Below, piece after piece: positions 52,691-61,674 of a stretch of 64,000 bases of DNA; position 1 is the stretch's first letter, and every line of letters begins with the position of its first letter. The notes beneath the pieces are model-generated. The model ran no database searches, was not told the origin of the DNA, and worked only from the letters and a program-made list of their open reading frames with translations. Both the position numbers and the translations under genes were made by a program. Origin of the DNA: Thalassospira marina (GTDB lineage Bacteria > Pseudomonadota > Alphaproteobacteria > Rhodospirillales > Thalassospiraceae); NCBI RefSeq assembly GCF_002844375.1, contig NZ_CP024199.1, forward strand, positions 942,001 to 1,006,000, written 5' to 3'.

Positions 52691-52987
52691 ATGAGCGAAC
52701 TGTTTATTGTTGTCGGATTGCAGGCCAAAGCGGGCAAGGAAGATATCCTGCGCCAGGATCTGGCTGCTGTGGTTGAACCATCCCGCAAGGAAGATGGCAG
52801 CATTCGATACGACCTGTTTGAAGATCGCGATCATCCGGGTGTTTTTGTGTTTGTCGAGCAATGGGCATCGGAAGAAGCCCGGAACCGCCACCATGAACAT
52901 GGCCCGCATATTCAAAAATTTCATGCCGGTGGCATCGAAAATGTCGAAAAAACCCTGTTTGCCCACATGCTCAAACGCGTGGTCTAA
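52691..52987 (+). CDS. Antibiotic biosynthesis monooxygenase-family protein
   Basis: A 98-residue single-domain ABM protein (dimeric alpha-beta barrel): LFIVVGLQAKAGKEDILRQDL, CYDLF-type RYDLFEDRDHPGVFVFVEQW and a terminal HMLKRVV. Relatives include quinol monooxygenases such as YgiN. GGGGAAATGAT precedes the ATG. With pirin and the cysteine hydrolase it forms a set that may act on aromatic or quinone compounds. A terminator follows. Confidence 0.88.
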   Translation: MSELFIVVGLQAKAGKEDILRQDLAAVVEPSRKEDGSIRYDLFEDRDHPGVFVFVEQWASEEARNRHHEHGPHIQKFHAGGIENVEKTLFAHMLKRVV

Positions 52988-53305
52988 CACAGGGGAAATT
53001 CCTGCATCCTGGAACCCATACTGATCAGTCCCGGCTGGTTTTGGCCCGCGATCAGGGAAATGGCGCGTTTCCGGCATTTTTGCCGGGCGCGCCATTTTTG
53101 TTTTTGTCATGCGTTTCATGCACATATCGGTTTCGCGATTAAAGGTCTTCTAATACGGGGCAATATGGCATAAGACGTTTGCTGCAGCGCAATATTCCCC
53201 GGTCCGCCGTTCTGGCGCGCCGTTACTATTCTAGATATGTGATTTCCATATTTGAAAAAGCGGCCCGGTGGGCGCTTCATCACATATCGCAACCCCGGAG
53301 AATTC
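52988..53305. other. Gap before the TrkH gene
   Basis: About 320 bases with the terminator at 53058-53099 and an imperfect dyad GGGGCAATAT/AATATTCCCC (53157-53202). No gene is supported. Confidence 0.4.
53058..53099 (+). terminator. Terminator after the monooxygenase gene
   Basis: AAATGGCGCG (53058-53067) pairs with CGCGCCATTT (53088-53097), then more T. The stem is almost the same as that after leuS at 49773-49815. Confidence 0.85.
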
Positions 53306-54766
53306 ATGACACCGTCTGGCAGTGCCTTGCGTTTTGTCCTGTTTGTCAATGGTTTGCTTTTGGTGGTGCTGGCCTGCGCCATGGTTGTGCCGATGATGGT
53401 CGATCTTGGCCTTGCCAATGCGGATTGGTGGGCTTTTGCCGGGTCGGCAGGGGTATGTTCCTTTGTCGGGGCGTCCCTGGCCTTGTCCTGCCGTGGGCTT
53501 TCAGATCGGTTAAATGCCCGCGCGGGATATTTGTTGACGGTTTCGGCCTGGGTGCTGGTCAGCCTGTTTGGCGCTTTGCCGCTTTATTTCTCCAGCCTGG
53601 GTCTTAGCTTTACCGACGCCTATTTTGAAACCATGTCCGCGCTGACCACAACGGGATCAACGGTTTTAAGTGGCCTTGACGATATGGCGCCGGGGCTTTT
53701 GTTGTGGCGTTCGCTGATGCAGTGGATTGGCGGGGTGGGCATTGTCGTGATGGCGATGATGCTGCTTCCCATGTTGCGTGTGGGTGGCATGCAGCTTTTC
53801 CGCACGGAATCATCGGATATTTCCGGCAAACCGGTCGCGCGTGTTGTGCATATGGCGGCCCTGACGGTTGCGGTTTATGTAGGGCTTTCTGCGCTGTGTG
53901 CCATCGGTTATGACCTTGCCGGTATGAGCAGCTTTGATGCCATCAACCACGCCATGGCCACCATTGCCACCGGGGGTTATTCCACCAAGGATGCCTCGAT
54001 GGGGTATTTTGATTCCGTCGGCATCGAGGTGGTGGGAATTGTCTTTATGGCCGCGGGTGCCCTGCCGCTTATTTTTTATGCGCATCTGTTTACCAAGGGC
54101 AGCCGGGCCTTTTTTCAGGAACGCCAGGTTTTTGTTTTTCTGTGCGTGCTGGTAACCGCCATCATTTTGATGACGGCCTGGAATGTGAATAACAACCATA
54201 TGCCGCTTTGGCATGCCTTGCGTGTTTCGGCCTTTAACGTGACCTCGGTTCTGACCGATACCGGCTTTGCCACCAGCGATTTTGGTGCCTGGGGCAGCTT
54301 CGCCATTGGCCTGATGTTTATGTTAATGCTGATCGGCGGCTGTGCGGGCTCAACCGCGGGCGGCATCAAGATTTTCCGCTGGCAAATTCTCGGTGCTGGC
54401 CTTGTGCGCCAGTTACGCCAGATGGTACGCCCCAATCAGATTTTGCTGACCCGCTATGCCGGGCGTTCGGTGGATGAACCGACCATTCTGGGCGTTCGCA
54501 ATTTCTTTTTCATCTATATGATGACGCTTCTGATCCTTTCGGTCGCCATCATGGCCACCGGGCCGGATTTCCTCTCGGCGATTACGCTGGTCGCACAGGG
54601 CATGGCCAATGCCGGGCCTGGTTTGGGTGTGCTTGGCGGTCCGTCCGGCAATTTCGAGGCCCTGTCCGATCCCACCAAATGGATCCTTATTCTGGCAATG
54701 CTGCTGGGCCGGTTGGAACTGATGACCGTCTATGTCCTTTTCATCGCGGAATATTGGCGCGATTGA
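53306..54766 (+). CDS. trkH: TrkH-family potassium transporter
   Basis: A 486-residue membrane protein with four M1-P-M2 repeats. Filter-like segments are TTTGSTVLSGLD, ATGGYSTKDASMGYF, TDTGFATSDFGAWG and GNAGPGLG-like ANAGPGLGVLG. It takes up K+ with TrkA-type partners, none of which is adjacent. CCGGAGAATTC gives the ribosome site for ATG 53306; an upstream frame to 53252 lacks similarity. A terminator follows. Confidence 0.93.
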   Translation: MTPSGSALRFVLFVNGLLLVVLACAMVVPMMVDLGLANADWWAFAGSAGVCSFVGASLALSCRGLSDRLNARAGYLLTVSAWVLVSLFGALPLYFSSLGLSFTDAYFETMSALTTTGSTVLSGLDDMAPGLLLWRSLMQWIGGVGIVVMAMMLLPMLRVGGMQLFRTESSDISGKPVARVVHMAALTVAVYVGLSALCAIGYDLAGMSSFDAINHAMATIATGGYSTKDASMGYFDSVGIEVVGIVFMAAGALPLIFYAHLFTKGSRAFFQERQVFVFLCVLVTAIILMTAWNVNNNHMPLWHALRVSAFNVTSVLTDTGFATSDFGAWGSFAIGLMFMLMLIGGCAGSTAGGIKIFRWQILGAGLVRQLRQMVRPNQILLTRYAGRSVDEPTILGVRNFFFIYMMTLLILSVAIMATGPDFLSAITLVAQGMANAGPGLGVLGGPSGNFEALSDPTKWILILAMLLGRLELMTVYVLFIAEYWRD

Positions 54767-54800
54767 CCGGAAATTGGCGGGCTATATTCAGTGCTTCATT

Positions 54801-54842
54801 GACGCTGTATTTCACGGTGATTAGAAGTACAGCGTCATTTTT
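54801..54842 (+). terminator. Terminator after trkH
   Basis: GACGCTGTA (54801-54809) pairs perfectly with TACAGCGTC (54828-54836), then ATTTTT. Confidence 0.85.
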
Positions 54843-54863
54843 GATTATCGGAAAGTCAGCTTT

Positions 54864-56153
54864 ATGAGCCACAGACGCAAGGTTTCGGTTATTGGATTGG
54901 GCTATGTCGGTTTGCCGGTGGCTGTGGCGTTCGGGGCGCAGGGCGCGCAAACCATTGCGTTTGACATCAATAAAAACCGCATTTCCCAGTTGCGTGACGG
55001 GCATGATGCGACGGGCGAAGTTGATGCACCGGAACTTGCCGCTGCCAACCTGTTGCTGACCGATGATGCGGCCGACCTTGCCAAGGCTGATTTCCATATC
55101 GTTACGGTGCCCACACCGATCGATCAGGCCAATCTGCCGGATCTGTCGCCATTGCGTTCGGCATCAAAAACGGTGGGTGCGATCTTGAAAAAGGGCGATA
55201 TCGTTGTTTATGAAAGCACAGTTTACCCTGGTGCGACCGAAGATGTCTGCCTGCCGATCCTTGAAGCCCAATCCGGGCTGAAGGCAGGCATCGATTTCAC
55301 GGTGGGGTATTCCCCGGAACGCATCAATCCCGGTGATCGCGAACACCGCTTTACCACGATTACCAAGGTTGTTTCAGGGCAGACACCCGAAACCCTTGAA
55401 ATTGTGGCCGCTGTTTACGGTAGCGTGGTGACGGCCGGTATTCACAAGGCGCCAACAATCAAGGCAGCCGAAGCCGCCAAGGTGATTGAAAATACCCAGC
55501 GCGACCTTAACATCGCGCTGATGAACGAACTTTCGCTGATTTTTGATCGTGCCGGCATTGATACCAGCGACGTTCTGGCCGCAGCAGGCACCAAATGGAA
55601 CTTCCTGCGCTTTACCCCTGGTCTGGTTGGCGGGCATTGCATTGGTGTTGATCCCTATTACCTGACGCACAAGGCAGAAGAACTGGGTTATTACCCGCAG
55701 GTTATTCTCGCAGGTCGCCGCATCAATGATGGCATGGGCGAAGTCGTTGCCAACAAGGTGATCCGTGCGATCATGCGTAAAGGCGGGGTGAATAACCCGA
55801 CCGTAACGGTGCTTGGCCTGACCTTTAAGGAAAATGTGCCCGATATCCGCAATACCCGCGTGATCGATATCATCGAAGAACTGCGTGATGCCGGTATTAC
55901 CGTTCAGGTTCATGACCCGAAAGCCGATGCCGCCGAAGTGGCCCATGAATTTGATGGTTTGCAACTTGTCGCAACACAGGATCTGAAACCTGCTGACGCG
56001 GTCGTGATGGCTGTTGCCCATCAGGATTATGTCAAGGGTGGCTGGGATATGATCACGGGGCTTCTGGCTGGTGGAAAAGGCTTTGTTGCCGATGTCCGTG
56101 CCATGCTGCCGCGTGATGAACGCCCGGATGATATCGAACTTTGGCGTCTGTAA
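54864..56153 (+). CDS. UDP-N-acetylhexosamine dehydrogenase (TviB/WbpA type)
   Basis: A 429-residue nucleotide-sugar dehydrogenase. It shows the NAD motif GLGYVGLPVA, the GYSPERINPGD segment and the active-site Cys259 in GGHCIGVDPYYL. It makes a UDP-hexuronic acid (GlcNAcA or GalNAcA type) for capsule or O-antigen. Its closest kin by eye is Vi-antigen TviB. It converges with the glycosyltransferase operon, with only 7 bases between. Confidence 0.9.
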   Translation: MSHRRKVSVIGLGYVGLPVAVAFGAQGAQTIAFDINKNRISQLRDGHDATGEVDAPELAAANLLLTDDAADLAKADFHIVTVPTPIDQANLPDLSPLRSASKTVGAILKKGDIVVYESTVYPGATEDVCLPILEAQSGLKAGIDFTVGYSPERINPGDREHRFTTITKVVSGQTPETLEIVAAVYGSVVTAGIHKAPTIKAAEAAKVIENTQRDLNIALMNELSLIFDRAGIDTSDVLAAAGTKWNFLRFTPGLVGGHCIGVDPYYLTHKAEELGYYPQVILAGRRINDGMGEVVANKVIRAIMRKGGVNNPTVTVLGLTFKENVPDIRNTRVIDIIEELRDAGITVQVHDPKADAAEVAHEFDGLQLVATQDLKPADAVVMAVAHQDYVKGGWDMITGLLAGGKGFVADVRAMLPRDERPDDIELWRL

Positions 56154-56160
56154 GCTTGTG

Positions 56161-58119
56161 CTAGGACTGTTGGTCAAACAGCTCGTTTAACGCACGCTCA
56201 AATATTTCGGGATGAAAGGCCGCCGTGAAGGTTTCATGGGCGGCCTTTGCCATTTTTGCCCGCGCAGCAGGGTTTTCCTGCATTTTTAAAATCAGTGTCG
56301 CAAGTTCGTTCGCGTCTGTTGCATCGCGCAGGATATATCCGCTTTTCTGATCTTTAACCACATCGCCCAGCGTGCCGGCATTGCTGCAAATAATGGGCAC
56401 GCCATGCGCCATCGCCTCTAGCACCACAAGCGGCTGGGCTTCATTGGCATAGCGGCTGGGAAAAACAAACAGATCGCAGTTTTCAAACAAAGCTGCCTTT
56501 TCATTGGCACCTACCGCCCCGTGATAGGTGCTGTTTTGCAAAAGGCCCGCCTGTGCCAGCATGGTTTTTAAATCCACCTTGCCAATGTCTGCTTCTGCCC
56601 CGGCGATATCAAGGTGAAGTTCAGGCAGGCTTTGTTTCACCAGTCCTGCGGCGGTAATGGCGGTATCAACCCCTTTGCTGCGGATCAGGTTGGATAGATA
56701 AAGAATACGAAACGGGCGGGTTGTTTGATCGGGGTTATCCAATTTGGCAGGCTTTTCCTGTACATCGACGCAATTGCCGATAATGGCAACGTTACAATCC
56801 AATCCCGCAACCTCGGCATTCAACGCCTTTCCCAGAATGATCGCCGTCTGGTTTTTAAAAACCCGTTTTTGAATCCGCTTTGCCAGCCAGGACCGATCGC
56901 GCAGGGCTTTAAGGCCACGGCCATGCAGGTGAAAAATGACTGGTAGGCGAAGTGCGCGCAGGATCAGCGCATAAAGGCTGTCACGCCAAAAGGCCGGGCC
57001 GCTAGGGGCAAAGCTGAAATAAACCTGGTCGGGCCGATCCATGATGACCTGCCGTAACAGGGTAAAAGCATAGAATGCCGCGCGACCATATTTCAGCAGA
57101 CTGGACTGGCCAATACTGGCGATGCTGCTTGAAAATCGAAGGGGTAACAGGCTCACACGATGGCGTTTTGCCATAATATGCACCGCCCGTTCATTCATCG
57201 CAGCAGCACCATGCAGGGGCGGCGGTAAATGCACGAGGGCAAGGATATGTTTTTGGCCTATCGGGCGTGTTGCTGTGCACGCCATATCATGATGCCAATA
57301 CGCACATGCCGCACGAAACCAGTGGCGCATATCATAGGCTCGGGACCAGACCGGCGGCTTTAACTTGGCACGATAGCGGTTGCGAACCATCAATGCGGTT
57401 TGATGATAGGTTTTCGGCGAAAGGCGGGAATATTGCCGATCATGCCCTGTGTGACGGCGGATAAGCCCGGCTTCGTAAAAAATGAAGGATTGATGTGGTG
57501 ATTGCGCCAGAACGCGCAGATAAAAATCAAGATCAATGCAGCATTCAAGACCCCCATCATACCCGCCAGCTTCGCGCCAAAGGTCTTTATGAAACGCCAG
57601 TGCGGAATGATGAAACGGATTACCGCGATAAAGCCTGCTTGCCGGAATGATGCGGGGTTTGCGCAGTTGATCATCTGGTGCTGTATTTGGACCCAGGGCA
57701 TCACAAAACACCAGATTTTCGGGATAGCGCGCCAGCAAGTCGCGCATTGCGGGCAGGCGCGCAGGCAGGCTTTGGTCATCCACATCCTGAATGGCGATCA
57801 GTGGAGTTGGCGCATGGGAAATTGCCAGGTTAAGGGCGGCCGCCCGGCCGATTTTACCCGGATTAAGCACCGTAATACGGTGATCCGCGCTGAATGACGT
57901 CGGGAGCATGAGGGCAGGAACCGAGCCGTCATCAACAATCACGGCATGATCATCCGGCCCCAGAATATCGGTCAGATTGGCAAAATAATTCGCCCAGTGA
58001 GCCTGCCCATTACGGATTGTGGTGATGATGGTGATGCCGTTGCCGTTGCCGTTGCCGTTGCTGCCGTTACAGATTGCACCGGATGATGCCATCCCGCCGA
58101 TATTTTCTATGTGCATCAT
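56161..58119 (-). CDS. Two-domain glycosyltransferase (GT2 + GT4)
   Basis: A 652-residue fusion. Residues about 28-270 are a GT2 domain (TIITTIRNGQ, VIVDDGS, the DVDDQS metal site, FCDALGPN). Residues about 290-650 are a GT4 domain (HLHGRGLKALRD; FVFPSRYANEAQPLVVLEAMAHGVPIICS with the EX7E pair). It probably adds two sugars in polysaccharide assembly. The N-terminus carries SNGNGNGNG coded by a hexanucleotide repeat. It overlaps the upstream gene by 4 bases and is last in its operon. Confidence 0.9.
   Translation of the reverse strand: MMHIENIGGMASSGAICNGSNGNGNGNGITIITTIRNGQAHWANYFANLTDILGPDDHAVIVDDGSVPALMLPTSFSADHRITVLNPGKIGRAAALNLAISHAPTPLIAIQDVDDQSLPARLPAMRDLLARYPENLVFCDALGPNTAPDDQLRKPRIIPASRLYRGNPFHHSALAFHKDLWREAGGYDGGLECCIDLDFYLRVLAQSPHQSFIFYEAGLIRRHTGHDRQYSRLSPKTYHQTALMVRNRYRAKLKPPVWSRAYDMRHWFRAACAYWHHDMACTATRPIGQKHILALVHLPPPLHGAAAMNERAVHIMAKRHRVSLLPLRFSSSIASIGQSSLLKYGRAAFYAFTLLRQVIMDRPDQVYFSFAPSGPAFWRDSLYALILRALRLPVIFHLHGRGLKALRDRSWLAKRIQKRVFKNQTAIILGKALNAEVAGLDCNVAIIGNCVDVQEKPAKLDNPDQTTRPFRILYLSNLIRSKGVDTAITAAGLVKQSLPELHLDIAGAEADIGKVDLKTMLAQAGLLQNSTYHGAVGANEKAALFENCDLFVFPSRYANEAQPLVVLEAMAHGVPIICSNAGTLGDVVKDQKSGYILRDATDANELATLILKMQENPAARAKMAKAAHETFTAAFHPEIFERALNELFDQQS
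58036..58068 (-). repeat. GCCGTT hexanucleotide repeat in the glycosyltransferase gene
   Basis: Four perfect GCCGTT units (58036-58059), a GCT, then a fifth unit. On the coding strand this gives repeated Asn-Gly. Changes of one unit would keep frame. Confidence 0.8.
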
Positions 58120-59708
58120 CTATCCCCCCGTCGCCAGCACATGGTCATGGTGGCGCAACATCCGGTTTCGGGGGCATAGGGAAGCTGGCAAAACAGGACC
58201 TGAACCCTGCCAAGGGCTGAAAAATGATGCGATGGGGTAAGGTGTAACGTTGTGTCGGCATTAACCTGCAACCCCTGTTGCGGGAAAATAATGCAGGTTT
58301 CCGATTGCCGCTCTGCCACCAGATTTTGCGGGATGAACAGGCGAAACAGGCGGGCTGTTAAGCCGGTATTGTCGGTATGATCGGTATCATCAGGCTGGTT
58401 GAACGCAAATATCTGGTCCGTGAAGGTAATTTCAAATGGTGAAAACCGGATTTCTCGCTGGCCAGCATATCTGCCGATCTCAAAGGGCATCAAAAATATA
58501 TCGCCCCGATACGTCGCTGAAGATGGTGTTGCGCAACGCAGCACCCCTTTAGGGGCAGGCAAAAGGATCGGCAGGGGAAGGCTGCGGCTGTTATAGAGGC
58601 TGATAAAATCCTGCTCGCCCCCGCAAGGGGGCAGGATGATGTCGCCTTGGGCGGAGGTAACAACCGGCATTGGTGCGACATCATAGGGGCTTTTCCCCGC
58701 CAGGGTCATTTGCGCGCAATAGGTTTCACCGCGAGTGATGCGAAAGATTTTAGGCGCTGGTATTGGCGCGATTGGTTTTGATGTTTGCGGTAATGTCGCG
58801 GCTTTTCGTTCCGGTAGCTGCCCGGCACGCATCAGGAAAAATCCCGCAAAGGCCAGATAGTCATAATGGCGGTTATAACTGTACCAGCCGGGTTTTCTGC
58901 GTGCATTGGCCTCATCGGAGGCATCATCGGATGGATCGGCAAGAAGGTTAAGCGGCAGGTTTTGATGCGCAAGCAGGCTTTGTTCGATCTGATCAAGCAG
59001 CTTTTCCGCAGGCCGATCAAAACCGGCATGAAGCAGGGCGTAAATGGCACTGACGATGCCAAAACTTTGTCCGGCCCCGCGACCAATCAGGTTGGCATGG
59101 CCGCTTTGGCGCGTAATGTCATTAATCAGCTTTGCGGCATCCAGCCCGGCCTGTTGGCAGGCGGGTTGCTGGCTGAATGTCAGAAGGGCGGCACAAAAGG
59201 CATGATATTGGGCGGAAAAACATCCCGGTCGATCCAGAAATGCCGCGCCATCGCGAAATTTCCCGTCGATAAAGCGCCATAAAACCTTTGCCGCAAGGCG
59301 CGATATTACCCCGCCCTTTTCCAAACACACCATGCGCAGGATCAGCCAGTTTCCCACCCGCGCGTTTTGCCAGGGTTTGCGACGCAAAATTTCGCGGCGC
59401 TGGTTTGCGCGAAATGCCATTGTTTGCGACAGGGCAAATTCAATAAATTCGCGGTGATATTTATTGCCATCATCCTGTTTGCGCAGGGCGTGAATGGCTT
59501 GCGTTATCGCCGTTTGATATTTGCCGGGGTCAAGGCCATGCCACAGGGCAATGGCAAAGGCGGCGGCATAAAAGCCATGCTGGGGAAAATCGCCGTTTTT
59601 CGTTTGCGCATCGGCAAGCATATCGGCCAGCAAGGCGGCCAGCCGATTGGCCCGGTTTCGCGGGGACGGGGCGGTATCATTGGCGGGCGTGGTCAGTGAA
59701 ACCGGCAT
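58116..59708 (-). CDS. Unknown protein of the polysaccharide operon, helical plus beta domain
   Basis: A 530-residue protein without signal peptide. The first 300 residues are helical with repeated paired helices (FYAAAFAIALWHGLDPGKY; YHAFCAALLTFSQQ; GRGAGQSFGIVSAIYALLHAG), like the toroid of heparinase-type lyases. The last 200 are beta-rich. I recognise no family with confidence; a heparinase II/III-like sugar-modifying role is one guess. It overlaps both neighbours, by 4 and 16 bases. Confidence 0.75.
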   Translation of the reverse strand: MPVSLTTPANDTAPSPRNRANRLAALLADMLADAQTKNGDFPQHGFYAAAFAIALWHGLDPGKYQTAITQAIHALRKQDDGNKYHREFIEFALSQTMAFRANQRREILRRKPWQNARVGNWLILRMVCLEKGGVISRLAAKVLWRFIDGKFRDGAAFLDRPGCFSAQYHAFCAALLTFSQQPACQQAGLDAAKLINDITRQSGHANLIGRGAGQSFGIVSAIYALLHAGFDRPAEKLLDQIEQSLLAHQNLPLNLLADPSDDASDEANARRKPGWYSYNRHYDYLAFAGFFLMRAGQLPERKAATLPQTSKPIAPIPAPKIFRITRGETYCAQMTLAGKSPYDVAPMPVVTSAQGDIILPPCGGEQDFISLYNSRSLPLPILLPAPKGVLRCATPSSATYRGDIFLMPFEIGRYAGQREIRFSPFEITFTDQIFAFNQPDDTDHTDNTGLTARLFRLFIPQNLVAERQSETCIIFPQQGLQVNADTTLHLTPSHHFSALGRVQVLFCQLPYAPETGCCATMTMCWRRGDR

Positions 59709-60436
59709 GTCACCTCCAGCACAAGGCTATGACCAGCCGGTATGATGTTCAGGGGAACAGCCTGAATTTCCGGGGCGTGGCGGCCCCATTTTTCGCGTAG
59801 CCGCCAAAACAGGGCCTTGCCACCGGGCAGGTGCCAGATGGTACGGGCAAGGGCATTGGGGCATGACAGCGTGAAAAACCGGTTGGCCCAGCGCAGCCAG
59901 ATATTATCAATAGGGGCGTGGGGCAGAAGCCTTGCATGAATGATCCAGTGATCATCGCGGTCGCGCAGATACATAAAGGGGCTGAACCGCCCGGCACCAT
60001 CGGCATGATCCAGCGTCACCGTGATGCGATGGGACCCTGCTTGCAAGGTAACGTTGCGCACCGGATGCAGGCGGTATTTATCGCTGTTGGTATGGCGAAT
60101 GCATTTGCCCGCAATGATGCCGTGATCAATTGATGATTTATCAAAAACCAGCCTGATAACGGCATCCTGAAGGGGGCTGGCAACCCTTGCTGTAAACCGC
60201 GCCCGAATGCGCAGGGACTGATCATCGGGGTCAAATGCCGTTTGATAATCCAGATGCCAAATTCCCTGGCGGAACTGGTAATCCTGCCCGGTTTGGGTGA
60301 TATCGCGGCTGTTATCATCAAGCGTTAAAAACGAATGGCGATCCGATGCCTCAAACCCCCAGGGGCCAAATGTAATCGGGCCATATTGCCCGGAAATCAG
60401 CCGGTTTTGATCAATCTGAACCTTTAAGTCCGGCAT
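59693..60436 (-). CDS. Unknown beta-rich protein of the polysaccharide operon
   Basis: A 247-residue protein with no signal peptide and mostly beta segments (YGPITFGPWGFEASDRHSFLTL; WHLDYQTAFDPDD; RFSPFMYLRDRDDHWIIHARLL). No family recognised. The start at MPDLKVQIDQ lies just inside the end of the flippase gene, fitting coupled translation; the frame upstream to 60592 is only the shadow of that gene. With the preceding protein it may form a pair. Confidence 0.72.
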   Translation of the reverse strand: MPDLKVQIDQNRLISGQYGPITFGPWGFEASDRHSFLTLDDNSRDITQTGQDYQFRQGIWHLDYQTAFDPDDQSLRIRARFTARVASPLQDAVIRLVFDKSSIDHGIIAGKCIRHTNSDKYRLHPVRNVTLQAGSHRITVTLDHADGAGRFSPFMYLRDRDDHWIIHARLLPHAPIDNIWLRWANRFFTLSCPNALARTIWHLPGGKALFWRLREKWGRHAPEIQAVPLNIIPAGHSLVLEVTCRFH

Positions 60437-61674
60437 GATGATTTCCCCCGCAATGGGCCAAATCGCGCTGCCAGATAAAGGATACTTGCCAGAACCACCA
60501 GTTTCACATTCATCGCCACCATGATGCCAATTGCACTGTCGCACATCGCAATCAGGGCGGCACCGGCAACAATTATAATGCCCGCGATGCACATCGTGCC
60601 CAAATGCCCCGAACGTTCCTGAAGCAGCAGGATCTGCCGGATAACAAGGGCAAGCAACAGCGGCCAGAACGAAGCGATACGCACAAGGCCCACTTCATTG
60701 TTATGGCTGTGCCCAAAAAGCAGTTCCAGCGCAATTTGCGGCGCTGCCAGCAACACCAATGCCATGCCGATGGCCGGTAATATCAGCCAGAAATCCCACC
60801 TTCCCACATGCCGGTTTTGCGCAAATAACACCCCGGAAATGGCCGATATCATGGCAGCGGCAAGCAATAACAGGCGATGCACCAGCAACAGGGCATCCTG
60901 CTGCGCCTGCGGTAATGAAGCAGGCAGCAGGGCCATATCGATATTGGGCAGCAGGCCCGCCAGCAAGGTAAAGGCGACCAGTTGTGGCCAGATTTTGACG
61001 GGTAATGAACCTGCTGGTTTTGGATGGGGAACCGTTGCTGGGGCCGGGGCGGCAGCGCTTGATTTGGCAAAAGCAACCCAAAAGGATGCCACACAGCTTG
61101 CCGCACTAATGGCCGGTGCGGTGGCATAAAGCCATGAAGGGCCGCTGGCAAGCTTTGTGGCATAAAGCGCAACGCCAAGACCGGCAAGCTGCCCAAAGGC
61201 CCCAACAAACAGGATTTTGTTAAATTGCAACCGGGCGGAAACCAGCCAGTCGGGCGAGATGGCAGCCGCAAATGGCATGATCAGAACAGGCCAGGCGATG
61301 GGCGGAAGTTGGGGCGCAATCCATGCGATGGCGATAAGCGCGACTGTCATCCTGATGGCGACAATAAAGCTGATCGATCGCCATTGCCGATATTGCGCAA
61401 GGCGCACCAGAAGCGGCCCGCAACCGGCCTGGGTAAGGCTGACGGCAACCGAAATACTGACAAGGGCAGCAAAATAACGCGCAAGAAGATCGGGGCTGAA
61501 ACCGTGCCCAAGAACAAGCAGAATGATGAACCCGCCCGCGCGGTTAAGAATGTTACTGGCAATCATCCATAGGGGCGCGTGGCGGTTGATATGCTTTGGC
61601 GCGGGTTTCGTTTGTGGCGGCTTGACCGGCGGGTTTTCGGGGCTGGGCCGAAAAAGGCTCGTGCTTTTATCCAT
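60424..61674 (-). CDS. Polysaccharide flippase (Wzx-like, MATE/MOP superfamily)
   Basis: A 416-residue membrane protein with about 12 helices, starting LWMIASNILNRAGGFIILLVLGHGFSPDLLARYFAAL after a Pro/Lys-rich cytoplasmic N-terminus. This is the pattern of Wzx-type lipid-linked glycan flippases. It overlaps the upstream glycosyltransferase gene by 8 bases. It should move the lipid-linked repeat unit across the inner membrane. Confidence 0.82.
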   Translation of the reverse strand: MDKSTSLFRPSPENPPVKPPQTKPAPKHINRHAPLWMIASNILNRAGGFIILLVLGHGFSPDLLARYFAALVSISVAVSLTQAGCGPLLVRLAQYRQWRSISFIVAIRMTVALIAIAWIAPQLPPIAWPVLIMPFAAAISPDWLVSARLQFNKILFVGAFGQLAGLGVALYATKLASGPSWLYATAPAISAASCVASFWVAFAKSSAAAPAPATVPHPKPAGSLPVKIWPQLVAFTLLAGLLPNIDMALLPASLPQAQQDALLLVHRLLLLAAAMISAISGVLFAQNRHVGRWDFWLILPAIGMALVLLAAPQIALELLFGHSHNNEVGLVRIASFWPLLLALVIRQILLLQERSGHLGTMCIAGIIIVAGAALIAMCDSAIGIMVAMNVKLVVLASILYLAARFGPLRGKSSCRT

